The notes below the pieces were generated by a model. The model saw only the letters and a program-made list of their open reading frames with translations. It had not been told where the DNA came from and searched no databases. Source: Sulfuricurvum sp. PC08-66 (GTDB taxonomy: Bacteria; Campylobacterota; Campylobacteria; Campylobacterales; Sulfurimonadaceae). From it: 64,000 nucleotides of DNA. Numbering within the stretch: position 1 is the first letter of the stretch; each line of letters opens with the position of its first letter. Position numbers and translations under genes: made by a program. Below are positions 25,515-35,109 of this stretch, one piece after another. Location of the stretch: positions 1-64,000 of the forward strand of contig JQIT01000008.1 of assembly GCA_000830255.1 (NCBI GenBank). Direction: 5' to 3'.

Positions 25515-25530
25515 CGAGGCTGAAGCCTCG
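25515..25530. repeat. Palindrome B2, partner of B1
   Basis: CGAGGC-TGAA-GCCTCG, ten bases after B1. Its stem is the same GAGGCT/AGCCTC stem found in copy A. Two palindromes so close together resemble a bacterial interspersed mosaic element. It could also act as a weak terminator for the long aroE operon that ends at 25552. Confidence 0.55.
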
Positions 25531-25551
25531 TGCGCTAGAGGAGAGCTCGCT

Positions 25552-26349
25552 TCAAAGCTCAAAACTTCTCTGCATTGCCGCGCGGATAGTCTCGAGTGGT
25601 AGGGCGTGGTCGATGAAGAGTGCATTTGCCAAGACCCCTTGCCCCAAGAGCATGGCGGCACCATCGATGGTAGACAGTTGCATCGAGCGCGCCATGTGCA
25701 AGAAGGGCGTGGTATGCCCATAAATGACATCAGCGGCGTAGCGACTGTGTGCTAGCAGAGAGGTCAAAAGCGATTGCGGGAGTGGCATAGTGTTGTCCGA
25801 TAGACCTGCCGAGGTGGTGTTGACGACCATATCGACACGCAGGGCTTTGATAGCGGCGGTGTCACTCCATGTGTAGGTGTGAGCAGGCCATGCGTAGGCT
25901 TCGAGGCGCTCTTTGGAGCGATTGATGAGATGCACTTCGTACCCCTCATCGACAAAGCGTTGCACCAATGCCTTGGCTGTACCGCCCGCGCCAAGCACTG
26001 CTACGGTGCGAATAGTCTCAAAATCGTGCATTGCATCGATGAAGCCATCTGCATCGGTGTTGTATCCGATGAGGCGCTCCCCTTCACGTACGAGCGTATT
26101 GACGACGCCCACTTTTTGGGCGAAGCCTCGTACTTCATCACACGCGGCAAACGCCGCCTCTTTGTGTGGGACGGTGACGTTGGCACCGCAGAGACCCCGC
26201 GCGAAAAAATCGCTACGCAGTTGCGCTCCATCGAGGAGATGTACCCGCGTATAGCAAGCGTCGATACCGTGTGCGCGAAAAACGCTGTTGTGCATGAGGG
26301 GAGAGCGTGAGTGCGCTACGGGATTGCCGTAAATGGCAAAAAGTTTCAT
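25552..26349 (-). CDS. aroE: Shikimate dehydrogenase
   Basis: Reduces 3-dehydroshikimate to shikimate with NADPH. The 265-residue protein starts at 26349 with MKLFAIYGNPVAHSRSPLMH, the shikimate-binding SxS motif. The catalytic lysine lies in NVTVPHKEAA, the NADP loop is AVLGAGGTAKAL and the NTTSAGL motif follows. Frames upstream of 26349 overlap the lipoprotein gene and are not protein-like. It is the last gene of the long cvpA-fur-lysS-glyA unit; aroE closes the corresponding Campylobacter cluster too. Confidence 0.96.
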   Translation of the reverse strand: MKLFAIYGNPVAHSRSPLMHNSVFRAHGIDACYTRVHLLDGAQLRSDFFARGLCGANVTVPHKEAAFAACDEVRGFAQKVGVVNTLVREGERLIGYNTDADGFIDAMHDFETIRTVAVLGAGGTAKALVQRFVDEGYEVHLINRSKERLEAYAWPAHTYTWSDTAAIKALRVDMVVNTTSAGLSDNTMPLPQSLLTSLLAHSRYAADVIYGHTTPFLHMARSMQLSTIDGAAMLLGQGVLANALFIDHALPLETIRAAMQRSFEL

Positions 26350-26359
26350 AGGCGTATCA

Positions 26360-26701
26360 CTACTGTTTACGCTCGTCGACGAGCCATTTCCCCTCGATGA
26401 GACGCAATTGCAGTGTTTTGTTGACATCTGTGCCGCTTTGGTAGGTGATAGTGGCGTGGGTGGCATTGACCTCTTCGTGTACGAGCGTGAAGACGAAATT
26501 TTCATTTTGTGGAATAGCGCCAAAGGTATTGGCGATATCGATGAGCTTGTTGGTCTCTTCCGAAGCGTATTTGCGCGCCTTTTTTTGGTCGCCATCGGCA
26601 AGTGCACTCAAAAATGTATCTGCAACTTCAGAAGGTGTGACAGGAGTGCTACATCCGCCCATCCAGAGGAGTGCTATAAGGCCTAGGAGAAATTTACGCA
26701 T
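26360..26701 (-). CDS. DUF4878-type lipoprotein
   Basis: A 113-residue lipoprotein starting at 26701 with MRKFLLGLIALLWMGGC, a signal peptide ending in a lipobox cysteine at residue 17. The mature part (VADTFLSALADGDQKKARKYAS ... LIEGKWLVDERKQ) matches the pattern of DUF4878/NTF2-like lipoproteins, small cone-shaped folds of unknown function. The ATG overlaps the TAA of the glycosyltransferase gene (TAATG), and aroE follows ten bases later. It is probably attached to the inner or outer membrane. Confidence 0.85.
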   Translation of the reverse strand: MRKFLLGLIALLWMGGCSTPVTPSEVADTFLSALADGDQKKARKYASEETNKLIDIANTFGAIPQNENFVFTLVHEEVNATHATITYQSGTDVNKTLQLRLIEGKWLVDERKQ

Positions 26702-27723
26702 TATGAACCTTTTGTGTGTTGAAGTGTGGCAGTATAGTCCAAAACAGCATCGGCAATGGCATCGATTTGAGAGGTTTTGGCGACACCGTTTGCCACGTCG
26801 TAGTTCCAATCGAGGATAGCTTCATTGGTGCTAATCCAGCAAATGGGGTCAGCAATGCCGTCCCACACCGTGAAGCTAGGAATCGAAAAAGCGTTGCTGA
26901 TGTGCTTGGTGCCGTTGTCGCGGCACAGATGCCAAAGCGAGGAGGATTGTATATAGGCAATCTCATCGGCATTGCGTAGCGTGATATAGCGAATGGTATT
27001 TTTGTCCTCGATGGCGGCATCGATAGCCTCCAAAAAGGGCGCCTCTTGGGGTGAGCCAAAAAAGTAGAGCGGATAGGCTAAATGAGGAGCCAATCGATTG
27101 AGCAGCACCGCCCAATCTTGGGGTGAGAAGTGCTGTGCGGTGATTTTGCTCGCAGGGGCGCAGGTGGCATACCCTTGTGGACGCAAAAAAGTGAAGTGTG
27201 CAAAAATAGCCTCTTTTGTAGGTGTATCGAGCCAGATTTTGGGATAGATGAGGGGGTCTGGAAAGGCATCGATAGCCTTGGTGAGGCTCAATCGACCTAT
27301 GGCAGAGTAGAGCTTCTCAAAGCCTGTTGTATCGATGAGATGGGTGTAGAAGAGTCGACGTTTGATCTGCATACCTACGCGAATTTTGGCACCCAAGAGC
27401 CACCCTACGAGGGCGGTTTTGGGCATGCCCAATGAATCAAGTGTCACATCGACACCTTTGCGACGTAATCGCCAAATATTTTTGAGCGTGGTCAGCAGAG
27501 GCGCTTTTTTGTCGATGAGGAGAATCTCATCGATATAGGGATTGTATTGCGCGATGCCGTTGGCGATGGGGTCGATGACGGCTACGGTTTTGCAATTGGG
27601 GTATCGACGTTTGACCGCTTCGAGGGTAGAGAGTGCCATGAGCGCATCTCCGATACGGTGAAACTCCAAAAGCGCGATGCGTTCATCGCCACGTAAAAGG
27701 ACGGGGGTATAGCTAACGCCCAT
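26701..27723 (-). CDS. Glycosyltransferase family 9 (heptosyltransferase-like)
   Basis: A 340-residue protein with the GT9 pattern: IALLEFHRIGDALMALSTLEAVKRRYP at the N-terminus, GVDVTLDSLGMPKTALVGW, and the late IQSSSLWHLCRDNGTKHIS block that in heptosyltransferases binds the ADP-sugar (usually with D-x-G-x-x-H). It probably adds a sugar to lipopolysaccharide or another surface glycan in the cytoplasm. Its ATG overlaps the trpE stop by one base and its stop overlaps the next start, so it is translated within the fur-aroE operon although its role is different. Confidence 0.85.
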   Translation of the reverse strand: MGVSYTPVLLRGDERIALLEFHRIGDALMALSTLEAVKRRYPNCKTVAVIDPIANGIAQYNPYIDEILLIDKKAPLLTTLKNIWRLRRKGVDVTLDSLGMPKTALVGWLLGAKIRVGMQIKRRLFYTHLIDTTGFEKLYSAIGRLSLTKAIDAFPDPLIYPKIWLDTPTKEAIFAHFTFLRPQGYATCAPASKITAQHFSPQDWAVLLNRLAPHLAYPLYFFGSPQEAPFLEAIDAAIEDKNTIRYITLRNADEIAYIQSSSLWHLCRDNGTKHISNAFSIPSFTVWDGIADPICWISTNEAILDWNYDVANGVAKTSQIDAIADAVLDYTATLQHTKGS

Positions 27724-29132
27724 TAGCGTGAGAGCTCTTGGAGAGAGCTCATAAGTGCGCCCAATTTATTTTGGACTTCCAGATACTCTAGCTCTGGTTG
27801 CGAGTCTGCTACGACACCTGCCCCTGCTTGGAGGGTAATCGTCCCATTTTTCAGCAGTGCCGTACGAATCGTAATAGCACTGTCCATATTGCCATCGAGT
27901 CCGAAATAGACGATGCTACCGCTGTAAAAACTGCGCTTGATACCCTCAAACTGCGCGATAAGCTCCATCGCTCTGAATTTGGGTGCGCCTGTCATGGTGC
28001 CTGCGGTGAAGGTCGCCGCAAAGAGGTCAAACATATCAAAACGCGCGGTATCGAGCTCTCCTACGACATCTGAAACCATGTGCATGACGTGGCTGTAGCG
28101 CTCTACACGCATGAGGGCATTGACCTTGACACTGCCTGTTTGGGCGACGCGTCCGATGTCATTGCGTCCCAAATCCACGAGCATAATATGTTCGCTACGC
28201 TCTTTGGGGTCTTGGAGCATCTCAATTTCAAGCTCTTTGTCGCGTGCGATGGTCTTGCCGCGTTTGCGTGTCCCTGCGATAGGGCGTAGCAAAATTTCGT
28301 TGTCACGTAAGCGTATCATCACCTCTGGAGAGCTACCTACTAATGTATAGCTAGCAAACTCCATCAAAAACATATAGGGTGAGGGGTTTTTGGCGCGAAG
28401 GGTGCGGTAAAAACTAAAGGCATCGACATCACACGTTTGGGTGTATCGATTGGCCATAAGGATTTGAAAAACATCGCCACTACGAATCATCGCCTTGGAT
28501 TTTTCAATCATTTGAAAAAATTGGTTTTTATCGAAGGCGAAAGTACCTGCGTCACTGCACGTGTGGTAGTGCAATGGCGTAGGGGTGTAGGGCTCTTGCA
28601 AGAGTGCTTCGATAGCGTCAAAACGCTCTGCAATACTCTCTATAGGTGAGAGTAGGGTGACTTTCTGGTCTCGATGCGAAAATACAAGCGTGAATTTGGG
28701 GCGTATCAAATCGATATCAGGAATATCGAGCGTATCGACCAACGATGCCATGCTTGCGGCGAGTTTGGGCTCAAAAATCTGCACCGCGTCATACCCAATC
28801 ATCCCAATGAAGCCATCGACGTAGCCGATTTTGAGCTCTTTTGCCATCGAAGCGTAGTAGGCTTTGTCGGCGTGGGCATAGTAGCGTTTGAGAAAGGCAA
28901 AAGGGGACTCATCGAGGGTATGCACGACGCCTTGGGTGTCGATGTGTTGCGTGAGACCGTGGTGAAAACGTAGCGTCTCATAGGCGCCAATCGAGACGAA
29001 ACTGTAATTACCCTCGCAACTTGTAGCGCTCTCGAAGAGGAAATTGACCTCTTCGCCCATGAAGGCTTTGAGCTTTGAAAAAAGCGCAATGGGACTAAGC
29101 TGGTCGAACAAAAATTGGCGTGCGTGCATCAT
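27723..29132 (-). CDS. trpE: Anthranilate synthase component I
   Basis: Makes anthranilate from chorismate, the committed step of tryptophan synthesis, with a TrpG amidotransferase partner. The 469-residue protein shows the chorismate-binding core: LRPIAGTRKRGKT, DPKERSEHIMLVDLGRNDIGRV and TFTAGTMTGAPKFRAMELI, plus the YSGSIVYFGLDG block. ADC synthase (PabB) is similar; the N-terminal half with FLFESATSCEG and the length fit TrpE better. No trpG or other trp gene is next to it; it lies inside the fur-lysS-glyA-aroE run, one base overlapping a glycosyltransferase gene. Confidence 0.88.
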   Translation of the reverse strand: MMHARQFLFDQLSPIALFSKLKAFMGEEVNFLFESATSCEGNYSFVSIGAYETLRFHHGLTQHIDTQGVVHTLDESPFAFLKRYYAHADKAYYASMAKELKIGYVDGFIGMIGYDAVQIFEPKLAASMASLVDTLDIPDIDLIRPKFTLVFSHRDQKVTLLSPIESIAERFDAIEALLQEPYTPTPLHYHTCSDAGTFAFDKNQFFQMIEKSKAMIRSGDVFQILMANRYTQTCDVDAFSFYRTLRAKNPSPYMFLMEFASYTLVGSSPEVMIRLRDNEILLRPIAGTRKRGKTIARDKELEIEMLQDPKERSEHIMLVDLGRNDIGRVAQTGSVKVNALMRVERYSHVMHMVSDVVGELDTARFDMFDLFAATFTAGTMTGAPKFRAMELIAQFEGIKRSFYSGSIVYFGLDGNMDSAITIRTALLKNGTITLQAGAGVVADSQPELEYLEVQNKLGALMSSLQELSR

Positions 29133-29135
29133 ATA

Positions 29136-29870
29136 CTATTTGGCTCGGTAGATAAAGGCATTTTTTTCTATTTGTTTTGCCACAGTGGGGAGCGCCTCTT
29201 TGGCTTCGTGATAGGTCTCAAAAGGTCCAATGAGGAGTTTGGTCACTTCTGAATCACGTACTGTGACACGTTGTGTATAGTAGCTGTAGCCAAAGCTGGT
29301 GATTTTTTTGAGCAGTTGCGCGTTGGGAGTCCCTTTTTGGAAGGAGCCTACTTGCAAATAGTAGAGATTTTTTTGTGCCTCTTTGGAGGAGGAAGTTGGT
29401 TTTGTTACGGGTTTGGTCAGAGGTTTTGGAGTGGGCTTGACCGCTACAGGTTTACTCTCTTGCGCAGGGGGTGTTTGCACGGGTTGCTCTTGTTGTGACT
29501 CGGTAGAGAGAGGTGTTGTTGTCACAGGTTCATAGGGGTCTTCTATCGTCGTGACAGGGGTAGAGAGAGGCTCTTGAGAGGGTGCAGTTTCGGGAACAAA
29601 AGTAGGCACAGAGCTGTTCTCTTCGACTATTTGTGCTGGTTTGAAGAGTTCAGGAGCATCAGGCTGCGGTGGGAGTACGCGTTGGGTGTTCTCATCGATT
29701 TGGTTGGCCACGCCACCTTGGTCATCTGAAAAGGCGCTCATAATCACCACTACGATGATAAGTAATACGGCAAAGGTCGCAACGGCTAAGAGCACCTTTT
29801 TGATGCCACTAAAATCATTACCACTCTTATTGAGAATGATGTCGTTAAGTTCGTTTTTGGTATCGCTCAT
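29136..29870 (-). CDS. SPOR-domain membrane protein
   Basis: A 244-residue single-pass inner-membrane protein. The N-terminal 26 residues are cytoplasmic, a transmembrane helix covers about 27-46, then a Pro/Thr/Glu-rich periplasmic linker (about 50-165) ends in a SPOR domain (about 168-244: YYLQVGSFQKGTPNAQLLKK, then VTKLLIGPFETYHEAK). SPOR domains bind denuded glycan strands at division septa. The gene lies where the Campylobacter fur-lysS-glyA cluster also carries a SPOR protein, which supports a conserved cell-envelope role. Confidence 0.9.
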   Translation of the reverse strand: MSDTKNELNDIILNKSGNDFSGIKKVLLAVATFAVLLIIVVVIMSAFSDDQGGVANQIDENTQRVLPPQPDAPELFKPAQIVEENSSVPTFVPETAPSQEPLSTPVTTIEDPYEPVTTTPLSTESQQEQPVQTPPAQESKPVAVKPTPKPLTKPVTKPTSSSKEAQKNLYYLQVGSFQKGTPNAQLLKKITSFGYSYYTQRVTVRDSEVTKLLIGPFETYHEAKEALPTVAKQIEKNAFIYRAK

Positions 29871-29896
29871 AATAAATCTCCTTCGATTTGCTTAAG

Positions 29897-30445
29897 TTAC
29901 ATATGCTTGGACCAAGAAGCTCCACGCTCTTTGGCATACACTTCGTAGGGAAGTGCCAATATTTGATACTCTAAGGGCATCTCTTGATTAGGGAAGATGC
30001 GCCACTGTTTGGGTTGTTTTTGTGCGAGTTTGAGAGAGAGCATTTTACCCAGTTGGTACGCCTCTTGGAGTGTCGTATGCCCTTTGTGGATATAGACGTG
30101 GAGGTGACCCTCTGTTTTTGATTTGAAGGCGGTGAAATTGATGAAGCCCTCTTCACGCAACAGCAGTTGCGCCTTGTGGTAAAAGCGTTGAGGGTCATTA
30201 CCGTTGTAATCGATGACGATATTTTCGACTTTGCCGTGTTGATTGATGAGAGAGTGTGCTAGCTCGATTTCGTGATTAATGTGTTGATTAATCAGTTGCG
30301 TCGTAAGCATTTTGTTGACGCGCTCATATTTATTGAAAAAAGTGCGACCCCCAAAGGTGATTTTTTCGACAACAGCGGGTTGTTTGACCCAGTAGTGGTC
30401 GGTAATCATTTTGATAAGCGATAAATCTGAAGGGGTCATTGCCAT
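29897..30445 (-). CDS. DUF1882-domain protein
   Basis: A 182-residue cytoplasmic protein of a family largely confined to Campylobacterota and typically found just after glyA. The N-terminal block [21 protein letters not shown] and the [14 protein letters not shown] segment are characteristic. No catalytic motif is evident. The second half ([28 protein letters not shown]) is a beta-rich region. It starts six bases after glyA and 26 bases separate it from the SPOR gene. Confidence 0.82.
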   Translation of the reverse strand: MAMTPSDLSLIKMITDHYWVKQPAVVEKITFGGRTFFNKYERVNKMLTTQLINQHINHEIELAHSLINQHGKVENIVIDYNGNDPQRFYHKAQLLLREEGFINFTAFKSKTEGHLHVYIHKGHTTLQEAYQLGKMLSLKLAQKQPKQWRIFPNQEMPLEYQILALPYEVYAKERGASWSKHM

Positions 30446-30451
30446 CCTTTT

Positions 30452-31699
30452 TTAATAGGTGCTTTGGTGATAGATGACGAATTGACGCGCCAACGTTTGT
30501 AGCTCAGATTTGATTTGAGCCTGTTTGGCGGTGTTGCTAATGTCATCGAGTACATCTGCAATGCGGTTGGCGATGAGTGTAAACTCCTTCTCTTTCATAC
30601 CGCGTGAGGTCAAAGCAGGGCTACCGATACGAATACCTGAAGTGACAAAAGGTGAACGCGTTTCACCGGGGACGGTGTTTTTGTTGACCGTGATACCTGC
30701 ACGACCGAGCGCTTCGTCTGCCTCTTTGCCTGAAAAGGGTTTGTTGATAAAGGACAAAAGAATGAGGTGATTGTCTGTACCGCCACTGACAACATCATAG
30801 CCGCGTTTCATCAATACCTCTGCCAATACTGAAGCATTGAGTTTGACCTGTTTGGCGTACGCTTTCCATGCATCGGAGAGGTTGTATTTGAATCCGACTG
30901 CTTTTGCCGCGATGACGTGTACGAGTGGTCCACCTTGCAAACCAGGGAAGATGGCAGAGTTGATTTTTTTGGCCATTTCTTCGTCGTTGGTCATAATTAT
31001 TCCACCGCGCGGACCTGCCAATGTTTTGTGGGTCGTCGTGGTCACCACATGTGCATGAGGGAAGGGGCTAGGGTGTTCACCTGCCGCAACAAGTCCTGCA
31101 ATATGGGCGATGTCTGCGAACAACACTGCGCCAACAGCATCTGCAATTTCGCGGAATTTGGCGAAATCTATCTCACGTGCATAGGCAGAGGCTCCACACA
31201 CGATGATGTGGGGTTGCGTGATTTTGGCGATATCCATGACGCGCTCATAATTGATACGACCGTCTAGCTCTACGCCGTAGGTGAAGCTGTGGTAGTTTTT
31301 GCCTGAAAAGCTGGGTTTACTACCGTGGGTGAGGTGTCCACCGTGACTCAAATCCATGCCCAAAATTTTGTCGCCAGCTTTAAGGAGTGCCGCATAGACA
31401 GCGCCGTTGGCTTGGCTTCCTGAGTGAGGTTGGACATTGGCATAGTTACAGCCGAAGAGTTTGCAAGCTCTATCGATGGCCAACTGCTCTACACCATCGG
31501 TATATTCACAACCGCCGTAGTAGCGTTTGCCAGGGTAGCCTTCAGCGTATTTGTTGGTGAAGACGGAACCCATCGCCTCCATGACAGCGGGTAGGGTGAA
31601 GTTCTCACTGGCAATCATCTCCAAGTGGTCTGTTTGGCGTACCAACTCTTTTTCGCAAAGGTCGAAAATCTCTTTGTCAAACTCTTCTAAAAAACGCAT
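30452..31699 (-). CDS. glyA: Serine hydroxymethyltransferase
   Basis: Interconverts serine and glycine while charging tetrahydrofolate with a one-carbon unit. The 415-residue protein has all expected blocks: [18 protein letters not shown] near the N-terminus, [26 protein letters not shown], and the PLP lysine in [16 protein letters not shown]. Only one base separates it from lysS. The fur-lysS-glyA order is shared with Campylobacter. Confidence 0.98.
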   Translation of the reverse strand: MRFLEEFDKEIFDLCEKELVRQTDHLEMIASENFTLPAVMEAMGSVFTNKYAEGYPGKRYYGGCEYTDGVEQLAIDRACKLFGCNYANVQPHSGSQANGAVYAALLKAGDKILGMDLSHGGHLTHGSKPSFSGKNYHSFTYGVELDGRINYERVMDIAKITQPHIIVCGASAYAREIDFAKFREIADAVGAVLFADIAHIAGLVAAGEHPSPFPHAHVVTTTTHKTLAGPRGGIIMTNDEEMAKKINSAIFPGLQGGPLVHVIAAKAVGFKYNLSDAWKAYAKQVKLNASVLAEVLMKRGYDVVSGGTDNHLILLSFINKPFSGKEADEALGRAGITVNKNTVPGETRSPFVTSGIRIGSPALTSRGMKEKEFTLIANRIADVLDDISNTAKQAQIKSELQTLARQFVIYHQSTY

Positions 31700-31700
31700 T

Positions 31701-33212
31701 TTACTCTCCTTGTTCTGTTTGGGTATGTTGGGTAGATAGGGGTTTCATGGCAGGGAAGAGCAATACATCGCGAATCGTATGCTCATTGGTGAGCATCATG
31801 ACCAATCTATCGATGCCGATGCCTTGACCTGCGGTGGGCGCCATGCCGTAGCTAAGTGCATTGACGAAATCTTCGTCCATTTCGTGTGCTTCATCATCAC
31901 CGCTCTCTTTGGCGGCTAATTGCGCTTGGAAGCGCTCATATTGGTCTACAGGGTCGTTTAGCTCGCTAAAGGCGTTGGCTATTTCCTTGCCTGCGATGAA
32001 AAGCTCAAAGCGTTCTGTCACGCTTGGCTCACTGTCGCTACGACGTGCGAGAGGTGAAATATCGACGGGATAGTGCGTGATAAAGGTAGGGTCGATGAGC
32101 TTCTCCTCGACAAAAGCATCGAAAAGCTCACCGTAGAGCTGACCCAATGTGAGGTTGGGTTTGGTGGTGAGACCTGATTGGGCGAGGTAAGCGTAGATAG
32201 CTTTGGTATCGCTCAAAATCTCTGCTGGAACGCCACCGATTTGCGAGAGTGAATCGACCAAACGAATTTCGGTGAAATTACCAAAATCGATCTCTATCTC
32301 TCCATAAGGCAAGCGTGTAGGCAAATCGAGATGGGTAAAGAGGTAGCTAAAAAGCTCTTTGGTTAGTACAATCAAATCGCGGTAGGTTTTGAACGCCCAA
32401 TAGAACTCTATCGAGGTAAATTCTGGATTGTGTGTCGCATCCATACCTTCGTTGCGAAAATTGCGATTGATTTCAAAAACCGCTTCAAAACCCCCTACAA
32501 TAAGACGTTTGAGATAGAGTTCTGGTGCGATACGTAGGTATCTATCGATGCCAAGTGCATTGTGATGCGTCACAAAAGGCTTGGCGTTAGCTCCACCTGC
32601 GATAGGGTGCATCATAGGTGTTTCGACCTCCAAGAAGCCTTTGTCCTCAAAAAAGCGACGAATGAGTGAAACGACGCGGCTGCGAATTTGGAAGGTTTTG
32701 CGTACTTCACCATTCATAATGAGGTCAAGGTAGCGTTGTCGATAGCGAAGCTCTTTGTCGGTGATACCGTGGTACTTTTCAGGCAGTGGCGAAATCGCCT
32801 TGGTCAAGAGGTGTAGGTGCGTAGCATGCAGAGATAGCTCACCCATTTGGGTCAAGAAAGGATACCCTTCAACCTCGATAATGTCACCCACTTCGAGGAG
32901 TTTTTTCATCTCATTGTAAAAGCCCTCAGGAAGGTGATCACGCGCGAGGTAGATTTGAAGTGCGCCACTCTCATCTTCGATTTTGAGGAAACTTGCTTTG
33001 CCCATGACACGAAAAAGTTTGATACGACCCGCGACACAATAGTGACGATTTTGGGCGCGTTGGTCAGGGAGATTTGCCATGTCACTGTTGACATTGTGAA
33101 ACTTGGCGATAGTCGTATTGCGGCGGCTCTCATTGCTGTAGGGATTGATGCCCATTGCGCGTAAGGCGGCGACTTTTTCGATGCGCTGTTGGACATACTG
33201 ATTTTCGAACAT
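31701..33212 (-). CDS. lysS: Lysyl-tRNA synthetase, class II
   Basis: A 503-residue class II enzyme. The N-terminal OB-fold anticodon-binding domain (about 50-165, [21 protein letters not shown]) is followed by the catalytic core with motif 2 ([25 protein letters not shown]) and motif 3 ([24 protein letters not shown]). Its ATG directly abuts the fur stop codon, so the two are translated together. All residues that mark LysS over AspRS/AsnRS appear intact. Confidence 0.98.
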   Translation of the reverse strand: MFENQYVQQRIEKVAALRAMGINPYSNESRRNTTIAKFHNVNSDMANLPDQRAQNRHYCVAGRIKLFRVMGKASFLKIEDESGALQIYLARDHLPEGFYNEMKKLLEVGDIIEVEGYPFLTQMGELSLHATHLHLLTKAISPLPEKYHGITDKELRYRQRYLDLIMNGEVRKTFQIRSRVVSLIRRFFEDKGFLEVETPMMHPIAGGANAKPFVTHHNALGIDRYLRIAPELYLKRLIVGGFEAVFEINRNFRNEGMDATHNPEFTSIEFYWAFKTYRDLIVLTKELFSYLFTHLDLPTRLPYGEIEIDFGNFTEIRLVDSLSQIGGVPAEILSDTKAIYAYLAQSGLTTKPNLTLGQLYGELFDAFVEEKLIDPTFITHYPVDISPLARRSDSEPSVTERFELFIAGKEIANAFSELNDPVDQYERFQAQLAAKESGDDEAHEMDEDFVNALSYGMAPTAGQGIGIDRLVMMLTNEHTIRDVLLFPAMKPLSTQHTQTEQGE

Positions 33213-33695
33213 TTAGTGGTTTCCTCTTTTGGGCGGATTGGTTTGGCAACTTTCGCAAATGCCATAAATTTGCATCGAGTGGTCACTGATGCGAAAACGG
33301 TTTTTTTGAGCTATCTCCTCTTGTAGGCGCTCGATTTCTGGGTCAAAAAATTCGATAATTTTGCTACACATGGTGCAAATCATGTGGTCATGATGATGTT
33401 GACGATCCAGCTCATATTTTTTGCCTTGCGCCCCAAAAGAGAGCGAAGTGACAATTTGCGCATCTTCGAGCAGTGAGAGTGTTCGATAAACCGTAGCGAT
33501 ACCTACTTTGATATCGGGATACGCCTCTTGGATAAGTTTGTTGAGAAATTCAGGCGTGACGTGTTCGCTGTTGTCGTAGAGTGTTTTGAGGATGATTTCA
33601 CGCTGAGTGGTATATTTGAGTCCATTGTGACGCAACAGCTCTTTGAACTCTTCGAGGAGTTTTGCGTAATCGAGTGTTGCATTAGTGAGCAACAT
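33213..33695 (-). CDS. fur: Ferric uptake regulator Fur
   Basis: A 160-residue metal-responsive repressor. The winged-helix domain contains YTTQREIILKTLY and VGIATVYRTLSLLEDAQIV (recognition helix). The HHHDHMIC metal-site motif is followed by two CxxC pairs (CTMC and CESC), giving a structural zinc site. It probably controls iron uptake genes; no clear Fur box was found in the window. It overlaps the cvpA gene by 14 bases and abuts lysS, the Campylobacter arrangement. Confidence 0.95.
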   Translation of the reverse strand: MLLTNATLDYAKLLEEFKELLRHNGLKYTTQREIILKTLYDNSEHVTPEFLNKLIQEAYPDIKVGIATVYRTLSLLEDAQIVTSLSFGAQGKKYELDRQHHHDHMICTMCSKIIEFFDPEIERLQEEIAQKNRFRISDHSMQIYGICESCQTNPPKRGNH

Positions 33696-34308
33696 TGTTG
33701 TTCTCCTTGCTTAGCGTCGAGGGGAGGGACTCTAGCTCTTGCGTGATACGCTCTTGGACGGTGGTATCAATAATCTCTTGTAGTTGTTGGCTCTCTTGAT
33801 CGACTTTGTCTTGCATGAGTTGGGGGTCTAACTGTACTATCAAATCCCCTGTTTGACAAAAAAGCGGATAGAGCAGACTCTTTTCAAGTTGTGTATCGAA
33901 CGTCGATTTGACAACGGCAATGTTGGAGAGGGTGTAAAAGATGACAGAGAAGAGGAGAAAAATTTTTCCTCCACCCAAAACCATACCCATGATACGGTCT
34001 ATAGGTGCCATGCCGCTTTTCTGACTGATTTTGGTGAAGATGACGCCCAAATAGGTCATCCCTAGCCAAAAAACAGCCAATACAATAATAAACCCTGTAA
34101 AAGTAATCGCTACATCGTTTTCGAAGTGCAAAAATGCCTCATCGAGTATCTTGCCTAGGGTGTGACCGTAGTGCGTGCCTACGAAAATCCCACCTATGAT
34201 ACCGATGAGTCCAAAAATTTCTTTGAAAAAACCGTTAATGATACCTTTGAGTCCCAAAAAGAGAATGAGTGCTGCAAAAACTAAATCGAAGTAGCTAATA
34301 TCTTCCAA
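33682..34308 (-). CDS. CvpA-family membrane protein
   Basis: A 208-residue inner-membrane protein with four hydrophobic segments (about 8-25, 28-48, 66-88 and 102-124) and a C-terminal acidic helical tail. The first segment (FAALILFLGLKGIINGFFKEIFGLIGIIGG) is characteristic of CvpA, named for colicin V production. Recent work in other bacteria links CvpA to envelope integrity. It is the first gene of the ten-gene unit that extends to aroE. Its promoter should lie in the 172-base gap up to 34480. Confidence 0.92.
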   Translation of the reverse strand: MEDISYFDLVFAALILFLGLKGIINGFFKEIFGLIGIIGGIFVGTHYGHTLGKILDEAFLHFENDVAITFTGFIIVLAVFWLGMTYLGVIFTKISQKSGMAPIDRIMGMVLGGGKIFLLFSVIFYTLSNIAVVKSTFDTQLEKSLLYPLFCQTGDLIVQLDPQLMQDKVDQESQQLQEIIDTTVQERITQELESLPSTLSKENNNVAH

Positions 34309-34480
34309 AAAAGCGATCCATGTGGGAGTTGTTTAGGCGGCAATTATAGCGATGCAATACAAAAAAAAAGCTTTTGCGAGGTGTGGGCTCTTTTTGGACT
34401 CTAATGTCCATTTTATGAAGTAAAAAGTATAGTGCTGCATTCAAAAAATCGGGATAAATTCCCATAAATGAGGAGAAGTC

Positions 34481-34894
34481 ATGCAACAAGTTAAAAGAGC
34501 ATTATGGGTGTTGATGTTGGGTTTGGGTTTGTCACACGCAGCATCGGGTGAAAAGTTTGGCGTAGGTATCGCTTTTGACGGTTCGATGTCAACGTTTGCT
34601 GCTTTGGCAGTGCAATACGATGCGTACAAAGCGGCAGTGGGTACTTCAGGGTTGAGCGCCGATTATTTAGCATTTCAAGATGGCATAAAAGCGGTCGATG
34701 GACTCTCATGGTATGCAGCCCCTGGTGTTTTTGTAGGTTGGACGGCACCTCAATTTGGGATTCGTGGTGCATTTGGTCTGGATTTGAATATCAACAAAGA
34801 GCTTGATGTTTTTGCAGAAGTTGTTCCTGCACTTGCGCTTGTGGGCATCAATTTCGGCGTTTCAGGTGCTTTTGGCGTACGCTACTTCTTTTAA
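34481..34894 (+). CDS. Small exported protein, probably outer-membrane associated
   Basis: A 137-residue protein with a signal peptide (MQQVKRALWVLMLGLGLSHAASG) and a mature part of alternating beta strands rich in Gly, Ala and aromatic residues, ending in GAFGVRYFF. The C-terminal phenylalanine and the pattern suggest a short beta-barrel or a barrel fragment, but no family is recognised. A GAGGAG ribosome binding site precedes the ATG, and a strong intrinsic terminator follows. It is a one-gene unit divergent from cvpA. Confidence 0.8.
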   Translation: MQQVKRALWVLMLGLGLSHAASGEKFGVGIAFDGSMSTFAALAVQYDAYKAAVGTSGLSADYLAFQDGIKAVDGLSWYAAPGVFVGWTAPQFGIRGAFGLDLNINKELDVFAEVVPALALVGINFGVSGAFGVRYFF

Positions 34895-34920
34895 CATTCA
34901 CGATACAAAAATTTCACACT

Positions 34921-34953
34921 TTTGCGTGCTTTAGGGCGCGCAAACAATTTTTT
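34921..34953 (+). terminator. Intrinsic terminator of the small exported-protein gene
   Basis: TTTGCGTGC pairs with GCGCGCAAA (one G-U pair) over a six-base loop, followed by CAA and a run of six T. It lies 27 bases after the stop codon at 34894. Confidence 0.75.
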
Positions 34954-34977
34954 GCCTCAATCTCGTAAAATTCATAC

Positions 34978-34983
34978 TATACT
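34978..34983 (+). promoter_or_regulatory. Probable -10 element (TATACT) of the nuclease-like gene
   Basis: TATACT followed by TTTGCCC, after the terminator of the previous gene. Transcription would begin near 34990, before the frame that continues into the gene at 35110. This bears on the start of that gene. Confidence 0.45.
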
Positions 34984-35109
34984 TTTGCCCATGTATCCCC
35001 ATCTGTAAAGGTCAAGCGTATTCTATCGATAACTCCAAGCATTCAAAATCTCGATGAGAGCGATATCAAAGATAACCTTCTCTATTACAAATACAGTATC
35101 TCACATCTC

